From assembly GCA_028688955.1 (NCBI GenBank), contig JAQTXD010000013.1:1-64000 (forward strand): DNA of 64,000 nt, read 5' to 3'. Below the pieces are notes generated by a model. That model saw only the letters and a list, made by a program, of their open reading frames with translations. It was not told the DNA's origin and ran no database searches. Below, piece after piece: positions 9,917-18,736 of the stretch (position 1 is its first letter; the number at the start of each line of letters is the position of its first letter). Source of the DNA: Desulfuromonadaceae bacterium (lineage in GTDB: Bacteria > Desulfobacterota > Desulfuromonadia > Geobacterales > Pseudopelobacteraceae). The position numbers and the translations under genes are program-made.

Positions 9917-12174
9917 ACAGGCTGGTAATTTCACACGCCGATGTATTATCAAATCAACACTGCCGCCCGCAGCGGGTTCTGATCGTTGATGACGAACCGC
10001 TCCTGCGGGCAAGCTTGAAACATCTGCTGGATGGATGTGAACTTGAAGTTTTCGAGTGTGAGAACGGCTGTGACGCGATAACAACTCTTGAAACACAAAA
10101 TTTTGACCTGGTCCTCCTGGACATCGGCCTTCCGGATATCTCCGGCCTGGAAGTCATGGATTGGGTCGTAGAGAACAAGATTCACACCAGCGTTATCTTT
10201 GTCAGCGCCGATGACAATATTGACTCCGCCATTACCGCCCTGCGCAAAGGCGCGGTTGAGTTTGTCCGCAAACCAAATGAGCTGCCGGAAATCCAGTACA
10301 AGGTACGCAACGCACTCTACCGGCGACATCTGGAGCGCTGCAATGCCCTGATGACGGCTCGTCTCGAGCAATCGGAACAACTGCACCGCTTTCTTGTTGA
10401 GAACTCACCCGACCTCATCTATACCCTCGATGACAATGCCCGCTTCACGTTTATCAATGACCGGTTTGAAACACTGCTTGGCTATACGCGCGAGGATCTC
10501 ATCGGCAGTCAGTACAGCGCAATCGTGCATGAAGATGATGTGGAAAAAGCCGTGTATGCATTCGCCGAACGCCGCAGGGATGGCCGCGCCACCGCCAATC
10601 TTGAAGTACGACTCAAATGCAAGAACAATGGTTATTGTCATTTTGAAAACAATTTGATCGTTTCGATGTTGAGCGCCACGGCAATTTATGATGACACCGC
10701 CGGTGGTGACCTCCTGTCGCAAAAGCTCTATCTTGGCACGTACGGGGTCGCCCACAATATCACTGAACGAAAAATTGCCGAAGAGACAATAGCCTATCAG
10801 GCACTTCACGACCAGTTGACGTCACTCCCGAACCAGAGGCTGTTCAAAGACCGCCTCGAAATGTCAATCATCCATGCGAAACGATGCGGCCGTATGGTTG
10901 GAGTCATGTTCATCGACCTTGACCGTTTCAAGGTTGTCAACGACACGTACGGCCATGCCGCGGGCGACGAACTATTGAAAAATGTAGCATTCCGCCTGCG
11001 TCTCTGCATGCGTGCCGGCGACACTCTGGCACGCAAGGGTGGTGACGAATTCACCGCACTGCTGCCGGACATGATGAAACCCGAAGATGCAACCATTATT
11101 GCAGAAAAGATTCTTAACGAACTCAGTTCACCTTTTAACGTTGCCGACCAGGACTTGCACATTACCGCCAGTATCGGTATTGCCGTATTGCCACGGGATG
11201 GTGAAAGTGTCGATACCCTACTGAAAAATGCAGACATCGCAATGTACAAGGTCAAGGCAAGCGGCAAAAATGGCTACAAGTATTTTATTCCGGATATGAA
11301 TGCCGCCAACCGTGAACGCATCAGCCTTGAAAATGATCTGCGCCAGGCAGTTCGTAGAGATGAATTTGAGCTGTATTACCAGCCGCAATTCAGCATGAGC
11401 TGCAATGAAATTGTCGGCATGGAAGCGCTTATTCGCTGGAACCATCCGATTCACGGCCTTCTGAATCCGCACACGTTTATTGAATTGGCAGAAGAAACCG
11501 GCTTGATCGGGTCAATTACCGACTGGGCGCTGGGCAAGGCGTGTAAACAGCTCTCAATATGGCGCGACAGGGGATTCAATAACCTACGTATGTCTGTGAA
11601 TGTGTCACCGCAAGAGTTCGAACGCGATGATATCGTGGAACGTATCCTGCCGCATGTGACCAACAATCATCTGCCGGCTGATTTCCTGGAAATCGAAATA
11701 ACCGAGAACATCCTGTTACGCGACACTCCAAGCGTTATCAGCAAAATGAGATCGTTGCGAGAACACGGCATTCGCATAGCGATTGATGACTTCGGCACGT
11801 GCTATTCATCACTCAATTACCTGCGCATGTTCCCGGTAAGCACAATAAAAATTGACCAGTCCTTTGTCCGGGATCTGCTCCATGAGCAGAGTGCCTCACC
11901 GATTATCCAGGCTATTATCGGCATTGCACGTGGTTATGGACTGCATCTGCTTGCAGAAGGGGTTGAATCGAAAGAGCAGGCAAACGCCCTGATGGATGTC
12001 GGGTGCGATGAAATGCAGGGTTTCTTTTTCAGTAAACCACTGCAGACTGAAGCTGCGGGCCGACTGCTGCACTATACTGCAACCTCTACTCCCCATATAT
12101 CATCGCAGCCCGGCGGATCATCTGGGGCAGACCTGATACACATACTGGAATCCCGGGACGCACTACTCGATTGA
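9913..12174 (+). CDS. Response regulator with PAS, GGDEF and EAL domains (c-di-GMP turnover)
   Basis: 753 residues. The domains in order are a receiver (phospho-acceptor Asp70 in LVLLDIGLP), PAS (about 155-270), GGDEF (about 295-460) and EAL (about 480-735). GGDEF is intact at 376-380 and is preceded five residues earlier by an RxxD (RAGD) inhibitory-site motif, so cyclase activity with product feedback is likely. The EAL half keeps EAL (504-506), DDFGTCYSSL, KIDQSFV and the AEGVE motif, so phosphodiesterase activity is also possible. It is coupled to the HDOD kinase (4-base overlap). The output probably switches with phosphorylation; which activity dominates cannot be read from sequence. Confidence 0.92.
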   Translation: MNRLVISHADVLSNQHCRPQRVLIVDDEPLLRASLKHLLDGCELEVFECENGCDAITTLETQNFDLVLLDIGLPDISGLEVMDWVVENKIHTSVIFVSADDNIDSAITALRKGAVEFVRKPNELPEIQYKVRNALYRRHLERCNALMTARLEQSEQLHRFLVENSPDLIYTLDDNARFTFINDRFETLLGYTREDLIGSQYSAIVHEDDVEKAVYAFAERRRDGRATANLEVRLKCKNNGYCHFENNLIVSMLSATAIYDDTAGGDLLSQKLYLGTYGVAHNITERKIAEETIAYQALHDQLTSLPNQRLFKDRLEMSIIHAKRCGRMVGVMFIDLDRFKVVNDTYGHAAGDELLKNVAFRLRLCMRAGDTLARKGGDEFTALLPDMMKPEDATIIAEKILNELSSPFNVADQDLHITASIGIAVLPRDGESVDTLLKNADIAMYKVKASGKNGYKYFIPDMNAANRERISLENDLRQAVRRDEFELYYQPQFSMSCNEIVGMEALIRWNHPIHGLLNPHTFIELAEETGLIGSITDWALGKACKQLSIWRDRGFNNLRMSVNVSPQEFERDDIVERILPHVTNNHLPADFLEIEITENILLRDTPSVISKMRSLREHGIRIAIDDFGTCYSSLNYLRMFPVSTIKIDQSFVRDLLHEQSASPIIQAIIGIARGYGLHLLAEGVESKEQANALMDVGCDEMQGFFFSKPLQTEAAGRLLHYTATSTPHISSQPGGSSGADLIHILESRDALLD

Positions 12175-13004
12175 ACTACTCCGCTCAGGTAAAACAGATT
12201 ACGGACTGCGCTCCTGTGGTGCAAAACAATAACTGCGCCATCTCAGATTTTCCACTCTTTGACAGCCATTTCCATATTATTGACCGCCGCTTTCCGCTCA
12301 TCCGGAATAACGGCTACCTGCCTCACGATTTTACCTGCAGTGAATACCTGTCCCTGATTTCCGGTTATGATTTACGAGGAGGAGCAGTGGTTTCCGGTTC
12401 TTTCCAGGCCTTTGACCAAAGCTATCTTCTGGATGCACTGAACACCCTCGGGCCTGGTTTTGTCGGGGTAACCCAGGTGTCGGCATCGGTCACGGACGAT
12501 GAGATCCTCCATCTCGACAGATGCGGAGTACGTGCAGTGCGTTTTAACCTCAAGCGGGGTGGTTCCGAGGACATTCTCCACCTTGATACTCTTGCGCGGA
12601 GAGTGTATGAACTTGCTGGCTGGCATGTGGAGTTGTACGTTGATTCCCGGGAACTGGAAGGGCTTTTTCCTACACTCGCAGCTCTTCCGGCAGTCAGCAT
12701 TGACCACCTGGGGTTGGCGGGAGGCGGTTTTGGTAGCGTATTAAAGCTGGCAGAGCGGGGCGTGCGCGTCAAGGCCACGGGTTTTGGCAGGGTTGATTTT
12801 GATGTGTCGACCGCTCTCAATCAACTGCATGCAGCCAATCCAAAAGCACTGATGTTCGGCACCGACCTTCCCTCAACACGCAATCCGCGACCCTACACGG
12901 TTGATGACTTTCTGCTGGTGGTGGAAACGTTGGGGTGCGAATCTGCCCGGGCAGTGTTTTTTGATAATGCAGCAGAGTTTTACCGGTTTACCCGGACCAC
13001 ATAA
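12171..13004 (+). CDS. Amidohydrolase-superfamily (amidohydrolase 2-type) hydrolase
   Basis: A 277-residue TIM-barrel protein. It has the metal-binding DSHFHI near residue 35, VSIDHLG about residue 180, a C-terminal FGTDLPSTR and an AEFYRF ending. These are typical of the amidohydrolase 2 / pyrone-dicarboxylate-lactonase-like group. The substrate is not predictable. The TTG start overlaps the stop of the GGDEF-EAL gene (TTGA), which implies coupled translation and a three-gene operon. No good ribosome-binding site precedes the TTG, and an internal start is possible. The link to c-di-GMP signalling is positional. Confidence 0.7.
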   Translation: MNYSAQVKQITDCAPVVQNNNCAISDFPLFDSHFHIIDRRFPLIRNNGYLPHDFTCSEYLSLISGYDLRGGAVVSGSFQAFDQSYLLDALNTLGPGFVGVTQVSASVTDDEILHLDRCGVRAVRFNLKRGGSEDILHLDTLARRVYELAGWHVELYVDSRELEGLFPTLAALPAVSIDHLGLAGGGFGSVLKLAERGVRVKATGFGRVDFDVSTALNQLHAANPKALMFGTDLPSTRNPRPYTVDDFLLVVETLGCESARAVFFDNAAEFYRFTRTT

Positions 13005-13034
13005 TACCGTACACAACTTAACAGGAGAGCATGC

Positions 13035-14318
13035 ATGAATCCAAACTGGAAAATCGACACCATCGCCGTACAGGGAGGCTATGAGCCTCAATCAGGCGAA
13101 CCCCGCATCCTGCCAATCATTCAGAGCACCACATTCAAGTATGACAGTGCCGAACATGTCACCAGGCTGTTCGATCTGGAGGAGGCGGGGTTTTTCTATA
13201 CCCGCCTGGCCAACCCGACAACTGACGGCTTCGAAACAAAAATCGCCCAGATGGAAGGCGGCGTCGGCGCCATGGCAACGTCATCCGGCCAGGCAGCCAC
13301 AACGCTGGCCATTCTGAATATCTGCCAGTCAGGTCAGCATGTTGTCTCGGCCAGCACGCTCTATGGTGGTACCTACAACCTGTTTGCCGTCACCCTGCCC
13401 AAAATGGGTATTGAAGTTACCTTTGTAGATCCCGAGGCGTCTGCAGAAGAAATCAAAAAAGCCTTTCGTCCGACCACTCGGTGCCTGTTTGCCGAAACAA
13501 TCGGCAACCCCGGCCTGAACATCCTCGATTTTGAGAAATTTGCGAACATAGCCAATGACATGCAGACACCGCTGCTGATTGATAATACATTCGGCACCCC
13601 GTTCCTCTGTCGGCCATTCGAACATGGTGCCCATATAGTCATTCATTCGGCCACCAAATACATTGACGGCCACGCCACCAGCGTCGGCGGTGTGATTGTA
13701 GACGGCGGGACATTCGACTGGACCTGTGGCCGTTTTCCTGAGATGGTGGAACCGGACATCAGCTATCATGGCTTGGAGTACGTAAAAACCTTCGGCCCGA
13801 TGGCCTATATCATCAAGGCCCGCGTCCAATTGATGCGGGATCTGGGCACAACACCCGCCCCGCTCAATTCGTTCCTATTCAATCTGGGCCTGGAAACGCT
13901 GCACCTGCGCATGCAGCGCCACAGCGATAATGCTCTGGCAGTGGCACGTTTCCTTGAATCCCATCCTCTGGTCAACTGGACCTGTTATCCCGGACTGGCC
14001 AGCCACCCCACCCACGACCGTGCGCTCAAGTACCTTCCAAAGGGATGCAGCGGTGTACTGACCTTCGGTATCAAGGGAGGGACCGAGGCGGGGCGTAAAT
14101 TCATGGAGGCAACCCGCCTGGTAGCGCTTGTCGTACATGTAGGGGATGCCCGCAGCTGCGTACTGCACCCGGCCAGCACCACCCATCGTCAATTATCAGA
14201 AGATCAGCAGAAATCCGGTGGTGTTACTCCGGATTTAATCCGTCTGTCGGTAGGAATCGAAGACGCCGGCGACATCATCGCCGACATTGACCAGGCGTTG
14301 TATGCCAGCCAGATATAG
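13035..14318 (+). CDS. metY: O-acetylhomoserine sulfhydrylase / aminocarboxypropyltransferase
   Basis: A 427-residue PLP enzyme of the Cys/Met metabolism family. It makes homocysteine from O-acetylhomoserine and sulfide, the direct sulfhydrylation route to methionine. Evidence: YTRLANPTT, the ETIGNPGLNILD stretch, the PLP-binding DNTFGTPFLCRP, the Schiff-base lysine Lys208 in SATKYIDGH, and the C-terminal VGDARSCVLHPASTTH and RLSVGIED. The length fits MetY (about 430) rather than MetB/MetC (about 390). AGGAG lies upstream of the ATG. A strong bidirectional terminator follows. No riboswitch was seen in the 30-base upstream gap. Confidence 0.93.
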   Translation: MNPNWKIDTIAVQGGYEPQSGEPRILPIIQSTTFKYDSAEHVTRLFDLEEAGFFYTRLANPTTDGFETKIAQMEGGVGAMATSSGQAATTLAILNICQSGQHVVSASTLYGGTYNLFAVTLPKMGIEVTFVDPEASAEEIKKAFRPTTRCLFAETIGNPGLNILDFEKFANIANDMQTPLLIDNTFGTPFLCRPFEHGAHIVIHSATKYIDGHATSVGGVIVDGGTFDWTCGRFPEMVEPDISYHGLEYVKTFGPMAYIIKARVQLMRDLGTTPAPLNSFLFNLGLETLHLRMQRHSDNALAVARFLESHPLVNWTCYPGLASHPTHDRALKYLPKGCSGVLTFGIKGGTEAGRKFMEATRLVALVVHVGDARSCVLHPASTTHRQLSEDQQKSGGVTPDLIRLSVGIEDAGDIIADIDQALYASQI

Positions 14319-14336
14319 TTTTCCACCCGTACCCTG

Positions 14337-14374
14337 AAAAAAAGGCTGACACCACCCGGTGCCAGCCTTTTTTT
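14337..14374. terminator. Bidirectional rho-independent terminator between metY and the MTA phosphorylase gene
   Basis: A run of seven A, stem GGCTG-a-CACC (14344-14353), loop ACCC, GGTG-c-CAGCC (14358-14367) and seven T. The flanking A and T runs let it work for both convergent genes. Confidence 0.92.
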
Positions 14375-14395
14375 CAGAAATGAGTTTATCCGCAA

Positions 14396-15259
14396 CTACA
14401 GGTACTTCCCGATAATCGGTGCCAATCTCTGTTTAACTTCTTCAGAGATGACGGACCGATCGGTTATGACGGCGAACTGCATGGAGTGAGTGCAGGAGCA
14501 GCTGCGCTCGCTGCCGATTTCAGCCACCGCATGGCGGATAATGTTTTTAGCCATAGCCACGTTCTGGTGAATAATCTGGATAATCGCCTCAACGGTCACA
14601 TCATCATGGGAATCGTGCCAACAATCATAATCGGTGGAAAGGGCTATGATGCCGTAGCAGATCTCCGCCTCCCGGGCAAGCTTTGCTTCAGTCAGGTTGG
14701 TCATACCGATGACTGATGCGCCGAGTGCCAGGTAGGAAAAAGATTCCGCACGGGTTGAAAACGCCGGGCCTTCCATACAGATATATGTTCCCCCCTTATG
14801 CGTTGTGGCACCGGCCTTCTGGGCGGCACTGTAGAGCGTGTCAGAGAGACAGGGGCAGACCGGGTCGGCAAATCCGGCATGGGCAACAATCCCGTCGCCG
14901 AAAAAGGTATCTTTGCGAACGCCTTTGGTCCGATCGTAAAACTGGTCCGGAATAACGATATGTCCCGGTGCGATCGCATCTTTCAGACTTCCCACAGCTG
15001 ATACGGAGATAATCTGCTCCACTCCAAGCGTCTTCATACCGTAGATATTGGCGCGGTAGTTGACTTCAGACGGGAGCAGACGGTGCCCACGCCCATGACG
15101 GGGAAGAAATACCATTTTCACCCCGTTCAATATGCCGGTGACATACTCGTCGGACGGCTCACCGAACGGCGTCTCAACCCTGATCCGCTCAACCTGCTCC
15201 AGATCCTCCATGTCATATAGCCCACTGCCGCCGATAACACCTATAGTAGCTTTGTTCAT
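14396..15259 (-). CDS. mtnP: S-methyl-5'-thioadenosine phosphorylase (MTAP/PNP family)
   Basis: A 287-residue nucleoside phosphorylase that splits MTA, a by-product of polyamine and autoinducer synthesis, into adenine and methylthioribose-1-phosphate. Motifs: IGVIGGSGLYDM, PRHGRGHRLLPSEVNYRAN (phosphate and sugar binding), ISVSAVGSL, ICMEGPAFSTRAES, VIGMTNLTEAKLAREAEICY, and STDYDCWHD with the purine-contacting Asp pair. The ATG at 15259 follows AAAGGA by nine bases. A 10-residue longer frame exists but lacks a site. Specificity for MTA over inosine is inferred from the S/TDYD.W motif. Confidence 0.9.
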   Translation of the reverse strand: MNKATIGVIGGSGLYDMEDLEQVERIRVETPFGEPSDEYVTGILNGVKMVFLPRHGRGHRLLPSEVNYRANIYGMKTLGVEQIISVSAVGSLKDAIAPGHIVIPDQFYDRTKGVRKDTFFGDGIVAHAGFADPVCPCLSDTLYSAAQKAGATTHKGGTYICMEGPAFSTRAESFSYLALGASVIGMTNLTEAKLAREAEICYGIIALSTDYDCWHDSHDDVTVEAIIQIIHQNVAMAKNIIRHAVAEIGSERSCSCTHSMQFAVITDRSVISEEVKQRLAPIIGKYL

Positions 15260-15416
15260 GCCGTGAATTCCTTTCGTACGTAGTTTCAATTAAACATTCA
15301 TCGTCGGCTCCACCAGACGTACCCGTCTTATATCAGAGACGAACATAATCGTGAAGTCTATTAAATTGACAAAACAACGGTCAAAATCGTAAAGTGGCCG
15401 CCAAGCGAGGCAGCCG

Positions 15417-15899
15417 TTGATTTCTCTTACAAAGCTCAAACTGCAATTCAAAAAAATCCTTTCGCTGGATGCTCATCCGGGTCACATCTCCGCAGGATTT
15501 GCCGTTGGTGTTTTCGTCAGTTTTACCCCTTTTTTCGGCTTGCACACACCCCTGGCCATTGCACTGGCCTTCATCTTTCGCCTCAACAAAGTCACCTGCA
15601 TCACCGGCGCCTGGGTAAACACCCCGCTGACAATTGTACCGGTTCTGGTGGCCAGCTACAACCTCGGACGGTTCCTCCTTGGCAAACCGCACAAAGTACT
15701 GGTGTTAAAAGCCCTTGAGTGGCAGCAGCTCCAACCCTACGCAAAATCAATACTGCTGGGAAGTTCGATTCTCGGATTTATTGCAGCAGTGGCATCCTAC
15801 TTCATCTGTTACTGGCTGGTAACATTTTTCAGGCGCAAAGATGCTGCCCTGAGAGAGATTACACGGGAAATGGAAGAGGTGGGAGAAGAACTGGAGTAG
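15417..15899 (+). CDS. DUF2062 membrane protein
   Basis: 160 residues with the DUF2062 signature GHISAGFAVGVFVSFTPFFG...INTPLT-like (WVNTPLTIVPV) and two to three hydrophobic segments (about 28-50, 60-85 and 110-137). These small inner-membrane proteins have no established role. The C-terminal tail is charged. It starts at TTG with GAGG seven bases upstream, divergent from the MTA phosphorylase gene, and ends 11 bases from the convergent MFS gene. Confidence 0.82.
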   Translation: MISLTKLKLQFKKILSLDAHPGHISAGFAVGVFVSFTPFFGLHTPLAIALAFIFRLNKVTCITGAWVNTPLTIVPVLVASYNLGRFLLGKPHKVLVLKALEWQQLQPYAKSILLGSSILGFIAAVASYFICYWLVTFFRRKDAALREITREMEEVGEELE

Positions 15900-15910
15900 A
15901 AGTAACAGGA

Positions 15911-17167
15911 TCAACCGAGCTGGCCATACTCCCGAGAACGGGAATAGAGGAGAATGGAAAGCACCAGAGCGGTTATTGGAAACATGAACGCTGTATGCAG
16001 GCCCTCTGCAGAGATACGCCCTGCCGAACCACCATAAGACCCCACGATAACCCCCATGATTTGCTGCGTCACCGCAGCCCCCATCAGAACATAAAAATTC
16101 AGTGACGTCAGCGCCGTACCGACGATGCCCACCGGGAACATTGAGCGGATAATCGGATAAATCATGACGCCGCTGGAAACAGCCAGTCCAATAAGAAAAA
16201 ACACACCCGGCAGCAACGACTGCGGTACCGCTTCAACCCATCCCGTAAATGACGTCATAAACAGCAGCAGTACCAGTTGCCCCGCCAGCAGAGTCTTTTT
16301 GTAAGACTTTAAAATTTTACGGGCCACGGTATCGATGCACGAACTGCCGACAATGAATCCGAAGGAGGTGAACATCAGCATACTTCCTGCAGCCTTCCGG
16401 GAAAGGTGCAGAACGTCCATAAGGTACGGCCCCCCCCACAGAGCCTGCAGTGCCAGATAGTTGCCGTACCAGGAAAAGGAGATCATGCCCAGCAGCCAGA
16501 AATCACGAGTGCTGAAAATTTCCCTCCAGGCTGCCATCATTGCCATTTTTTGCGTTGAGGCGGATTCATCCAGAACAGGACGCCCCGCCGGCCGATCCTG
16601 TACCTTGACGAATACCAGCACTGTGACGAGTGCCTGAACAACACCGACCGCCAGAAAAGCATTTCTCCAGCCGAAGATACCGACAGCCAACGCGAGCGGA
16701 GCCGTGGCCGCAAGATTCCCAAGGTTCCCTAATGAGACCATGAATCCGGACACCCGGCCGAACTCACTTTTGCTGTACCAATGACTGAAAAGCGTAAAGG
16801 TAGCCATCAAAACCGAGGCGGTTCCGATGCCGATCAGCACCCGGGCGACCATGGCGAGAAGGAGCGTATCCGCCTGAGAAAACAGCAGCCCGCCGCATGT
16901 CGTCAGCACACCGCAGCCACTGATCACAACCCTGCTTCCCAGATGATCGATCATCGGCCCCAACGGCAACTGAGCAACGGCATAGACGTAAAACATTACG
17001 CCGGAGAGCATTCCAAGCTCTTCCGGCGTCAGATTCAGTTCTCGCGAGACATCTCCGGCGACCACAGCCAGTGAAACGCGGTAAAAATACACAAGAATAT
17101 ACATCAACGCCAGAGTGGCGAAAATTGTCCAGCGCTTGCGGGTATAGGCTGAAGAAGTACCGGTCAT
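15911..17167 (-). CDS. Major facilitator superfamily transporter
   Basis: 418 residues with about 12 hydrophobic segments in two halves around a central cytoplasmic loop (VKVQDRPAGRPVLDESASTQK). The conserved MFS loop-2/3 motif region reads LGPMIDHLGSRVVI, and YRVSLAVVAGDVSREL in TM1 is typical of the organic-anion/hexose-phosphate-like MFS group. The substrate cannot be assigned. It lies immediately downstream of the phosphate block but is separated from phoU by 54 bases, with no Pho box seen, so membership in the Pho regulon is doubtful. Confidence 0.85.
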   Translation of the reverse strand: MTGTSSAYTRKRWTIFATLALMYILVYFYRVSLAVVAGDVSRELNLTPEELGMLSGVMFYVYAVAQLPLGPMIDHLGSRVVISGCGVLTTCGGLLFSQADTLLLAMVARVLIGIGTASVLMATFTLFSHWYSKSEFGRVSGFMVSLGNLGNLAATAPLALAVGIFGWRNAFLAVGVVQALVTVLVFVKVQDRPAGRPVLDESASTQKMAMMAAWREIFSTRDFWLLGMISFSWYGNYLALQALWGGPYLMDVLHLSRKAAGSMLMFTSFGFIVGSSCIDTVARKILKSYKKTLLAGQLVLLLFMTSFTGWVEAVPQSLLPGVFFLIGLAVSSGVMIYPIIRSMFPVGIVGTALTSLNFYVLMGAAVTQQIMGVIVGSYGGSAGRISAEGLHTAFMFPITALVLSILLYSRSREYGQLG

Positions 17168-17221
17168 AGCAACACCGTGAAACAGAGCCGATTGATACCG
17201 ATCCCTGGAGAATGGACGTCG

Positions 17222-17893
17222 CTACGCAATCGTATGGCGAATATCCTTCCCCTTGACCATAAAAATGACCATCTCGGCGACATTGGTGGCGTGGTCGGCA
17301 ATACGCTCCAACGATTTCGAAATATAATTGAGCTTCATTGCCCGGGAGATTGTGGATGGGTCTTCAATCATATACGTGAGCAGTTCGCGCTGGAGCTGGA
17401 TATTAAGGCCATCAACGAAGCTGTCATCTGAACAGACTTTTACAGCCAGGTCGGCGTCACCGCGTACAAACGCATCCAGCGCCTCCTTGACCATCACCTC
17501 GGCCCAGTGTGCCATGCGAGGGATATCGATGTACGGCTTCAGCGGCGGTTCCTCATTCAACTCACGGGTACGCTTGGCAATATTGGCGCACTGATCACCC
17601 ATACGTTCAAGGTCGGTGACGATCTTGAGAGCGATCGTGATGAAACGGAGGTCTCGAGCGGCCGGCTGGCGAAGCGCCAACAGTTCCAGGCAGCGTTCGT
17701 CAATCGCCACTTCCGCAGAGTTAACCTCATGGTCCAGCGCGATAGTGCGCTCGGCCAGGGCGGTATCCCGGTCCACAAGCGATTTGACCGAGTTGGCAAT
17801 CATCAACTCGACCTTACCACCCATAACCAGGATGCTTTGGCGTAATTCATTCAATTCATTATCAAACGCTTTACTAATGTGTTCCTGCGCCAT
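17222..17893 (-). CDS. phoU: Phosphate signalling protein PhoU
   Basis: 223 residues forming two PhoU helical-bundle repeats. Each repeat carries the metal-binding E/DxxxD-type helix (SAEVAIDERCLELLALRQPAARDLR; ERMGDQCANIAKR and ERIADHATNVAEM). PhoU relays the state of the Pst transporter to PhoR and limits phosphate uptake. It is the last gene of the pst operon, 38 bases after pstB. I start at the ATG at 17893, preceded by GGAG five bases upstream. An in-frame GTG six bases earlier is unlikely. Confidence 0.96.
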   Translation of the reverse strand: MAQEHISKAFDNELNELRQSILVMGGKVELMIANSVKSLVDRDTALAERTIALDHEVNSAEVAIDERCLELLALRQPAARDLRFITIALKIVTDLERMGDQCANIAKRTRELNEEPPLKPYIDIPRMAHWAEVMVKEALDAFVRGDADLAVKVCSDDSFVDGLNIQLQRELLTYMIEDPSTISRAMKLNYISKSLERIADHATNVAEMVIFMVKGKDIRHTIA

Positions 17894-17931
17894 ATGCACT
17901 CCTTTCTCCGCTAATCGGGATAATTGTGTTA

Positions 17932-18714
17932 CTACCCGAATCGTCCGGTGATGTAATCTTCCGTCTGTTTCTTCTCCGGGTTGGTAAATATCTTGCGCGT
18001 CCCCCCGGCCTCAATCAACTCTCCGAGGTAAAAGAAGGCGGTCACATCCGACACCCGCGCCGCCTGCTGCATGTTATGGGTAACGATGACAATAGTATAC
18101 TTGTTTTTCAGTTCTTCGATCAATTCCTCTATTTTGAGGGTAGAGATGGGGTCGAGGGCCGAGCAGGGTTCATCCATGAGGATGATTTCCGGGTTGACCG
18201 CAATAGCCCGGGCGATACAGATACGCTGGGCCTGGCCGCCGGAGAGGCCGAGTGCGGAATCGTTGAGGCGGTCCTTGACTTCGTTCCAGATGGCGGCGCT
18301 TTTGAGGCTCCGCTCCACCGTTTCGTCCAGTGTGGCCTTGTCGTTGACGCCGGCGATGCGCAGGCCGTAGACGATGTTCTCATAGATCGATTTGGGGAAG
18401 GGATTGGACTGCTGGAAGACCATGCCGATGCGCCGCCGCAGCGTGATAACGTCGGTGGAGGATTCATTCACTTCAGCGCCGTTAAAGCGGATACTGCCGT
18501 CTATGCGGGCGCTTTCCACCAGATCGTTCATCCGGTTGAAGCAGCGCAGCAATGTTGATTTACCGCACCCTGACGGTCCGATAAAGGCGGTCACCTGATG
18601 GCGTTCCATATCAAGATTGATGTTCTTGAGGGCGTGGGACTCTCCATAATGGAGGTTCAGGTTTGAAACTGAAAGTATGGGGGTGCTGTTCGTATGTTCC
18701 TGGGTATGTGACAT
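17932..18714 (-). CDS. pstB: Phosphate ABC transporter ATP-binding protein PstB
   Basis: The 260-residue ATPase of the Pst high-affinity phosphate importer. Walker [10 protein letters not shown] is at residues 46-54, with Q-loop FQQSNPFP, signature [15 protein letters not shown], Walker [14 protein letters not shown] and switch His in [13 protein letters not shown]. The C-terminal [10 protein letters not shown] is the usual PstB ending. A longer frame reaches back into pstA, but the ATG at 18714 gives the family N-terminus. Order pstS-pstC-pstA-pstB-phoU is the classic one. Confidence 0.97.
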   Translation of the reverse strand: MSHTQEHTNSTPILSVSNLNLHYGESHALKNINLDMERHQVTAFIGPSGCGKSTLLRCFNRMNDLVESARIDGSIRFNGAEVNESSTDVITLRRRIGMVFQQSNPFPKSIYENIVYGLRIAGVNDKATLDETVERSLKSAAIWNEVKDRLNDSALGLSGGQAQRICIARAIAVNPEIILMDEPCSALDPISTLKIEELIEELKNKYTIVIVTHNMQQAARVSDVTAFFYLGELIEAGGTRKIFTNPEKKQTEDYITGRFG

Positions 18715-18736
18715 GCCTTGTTCCTTGATTTGTGCG

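Noticed and set aside
17926-18558. Plus-strand open frame of 210 codons opposite pstB
   Set aside because: Antisense shadow of pstB, with no ribosome-binding site or homology.
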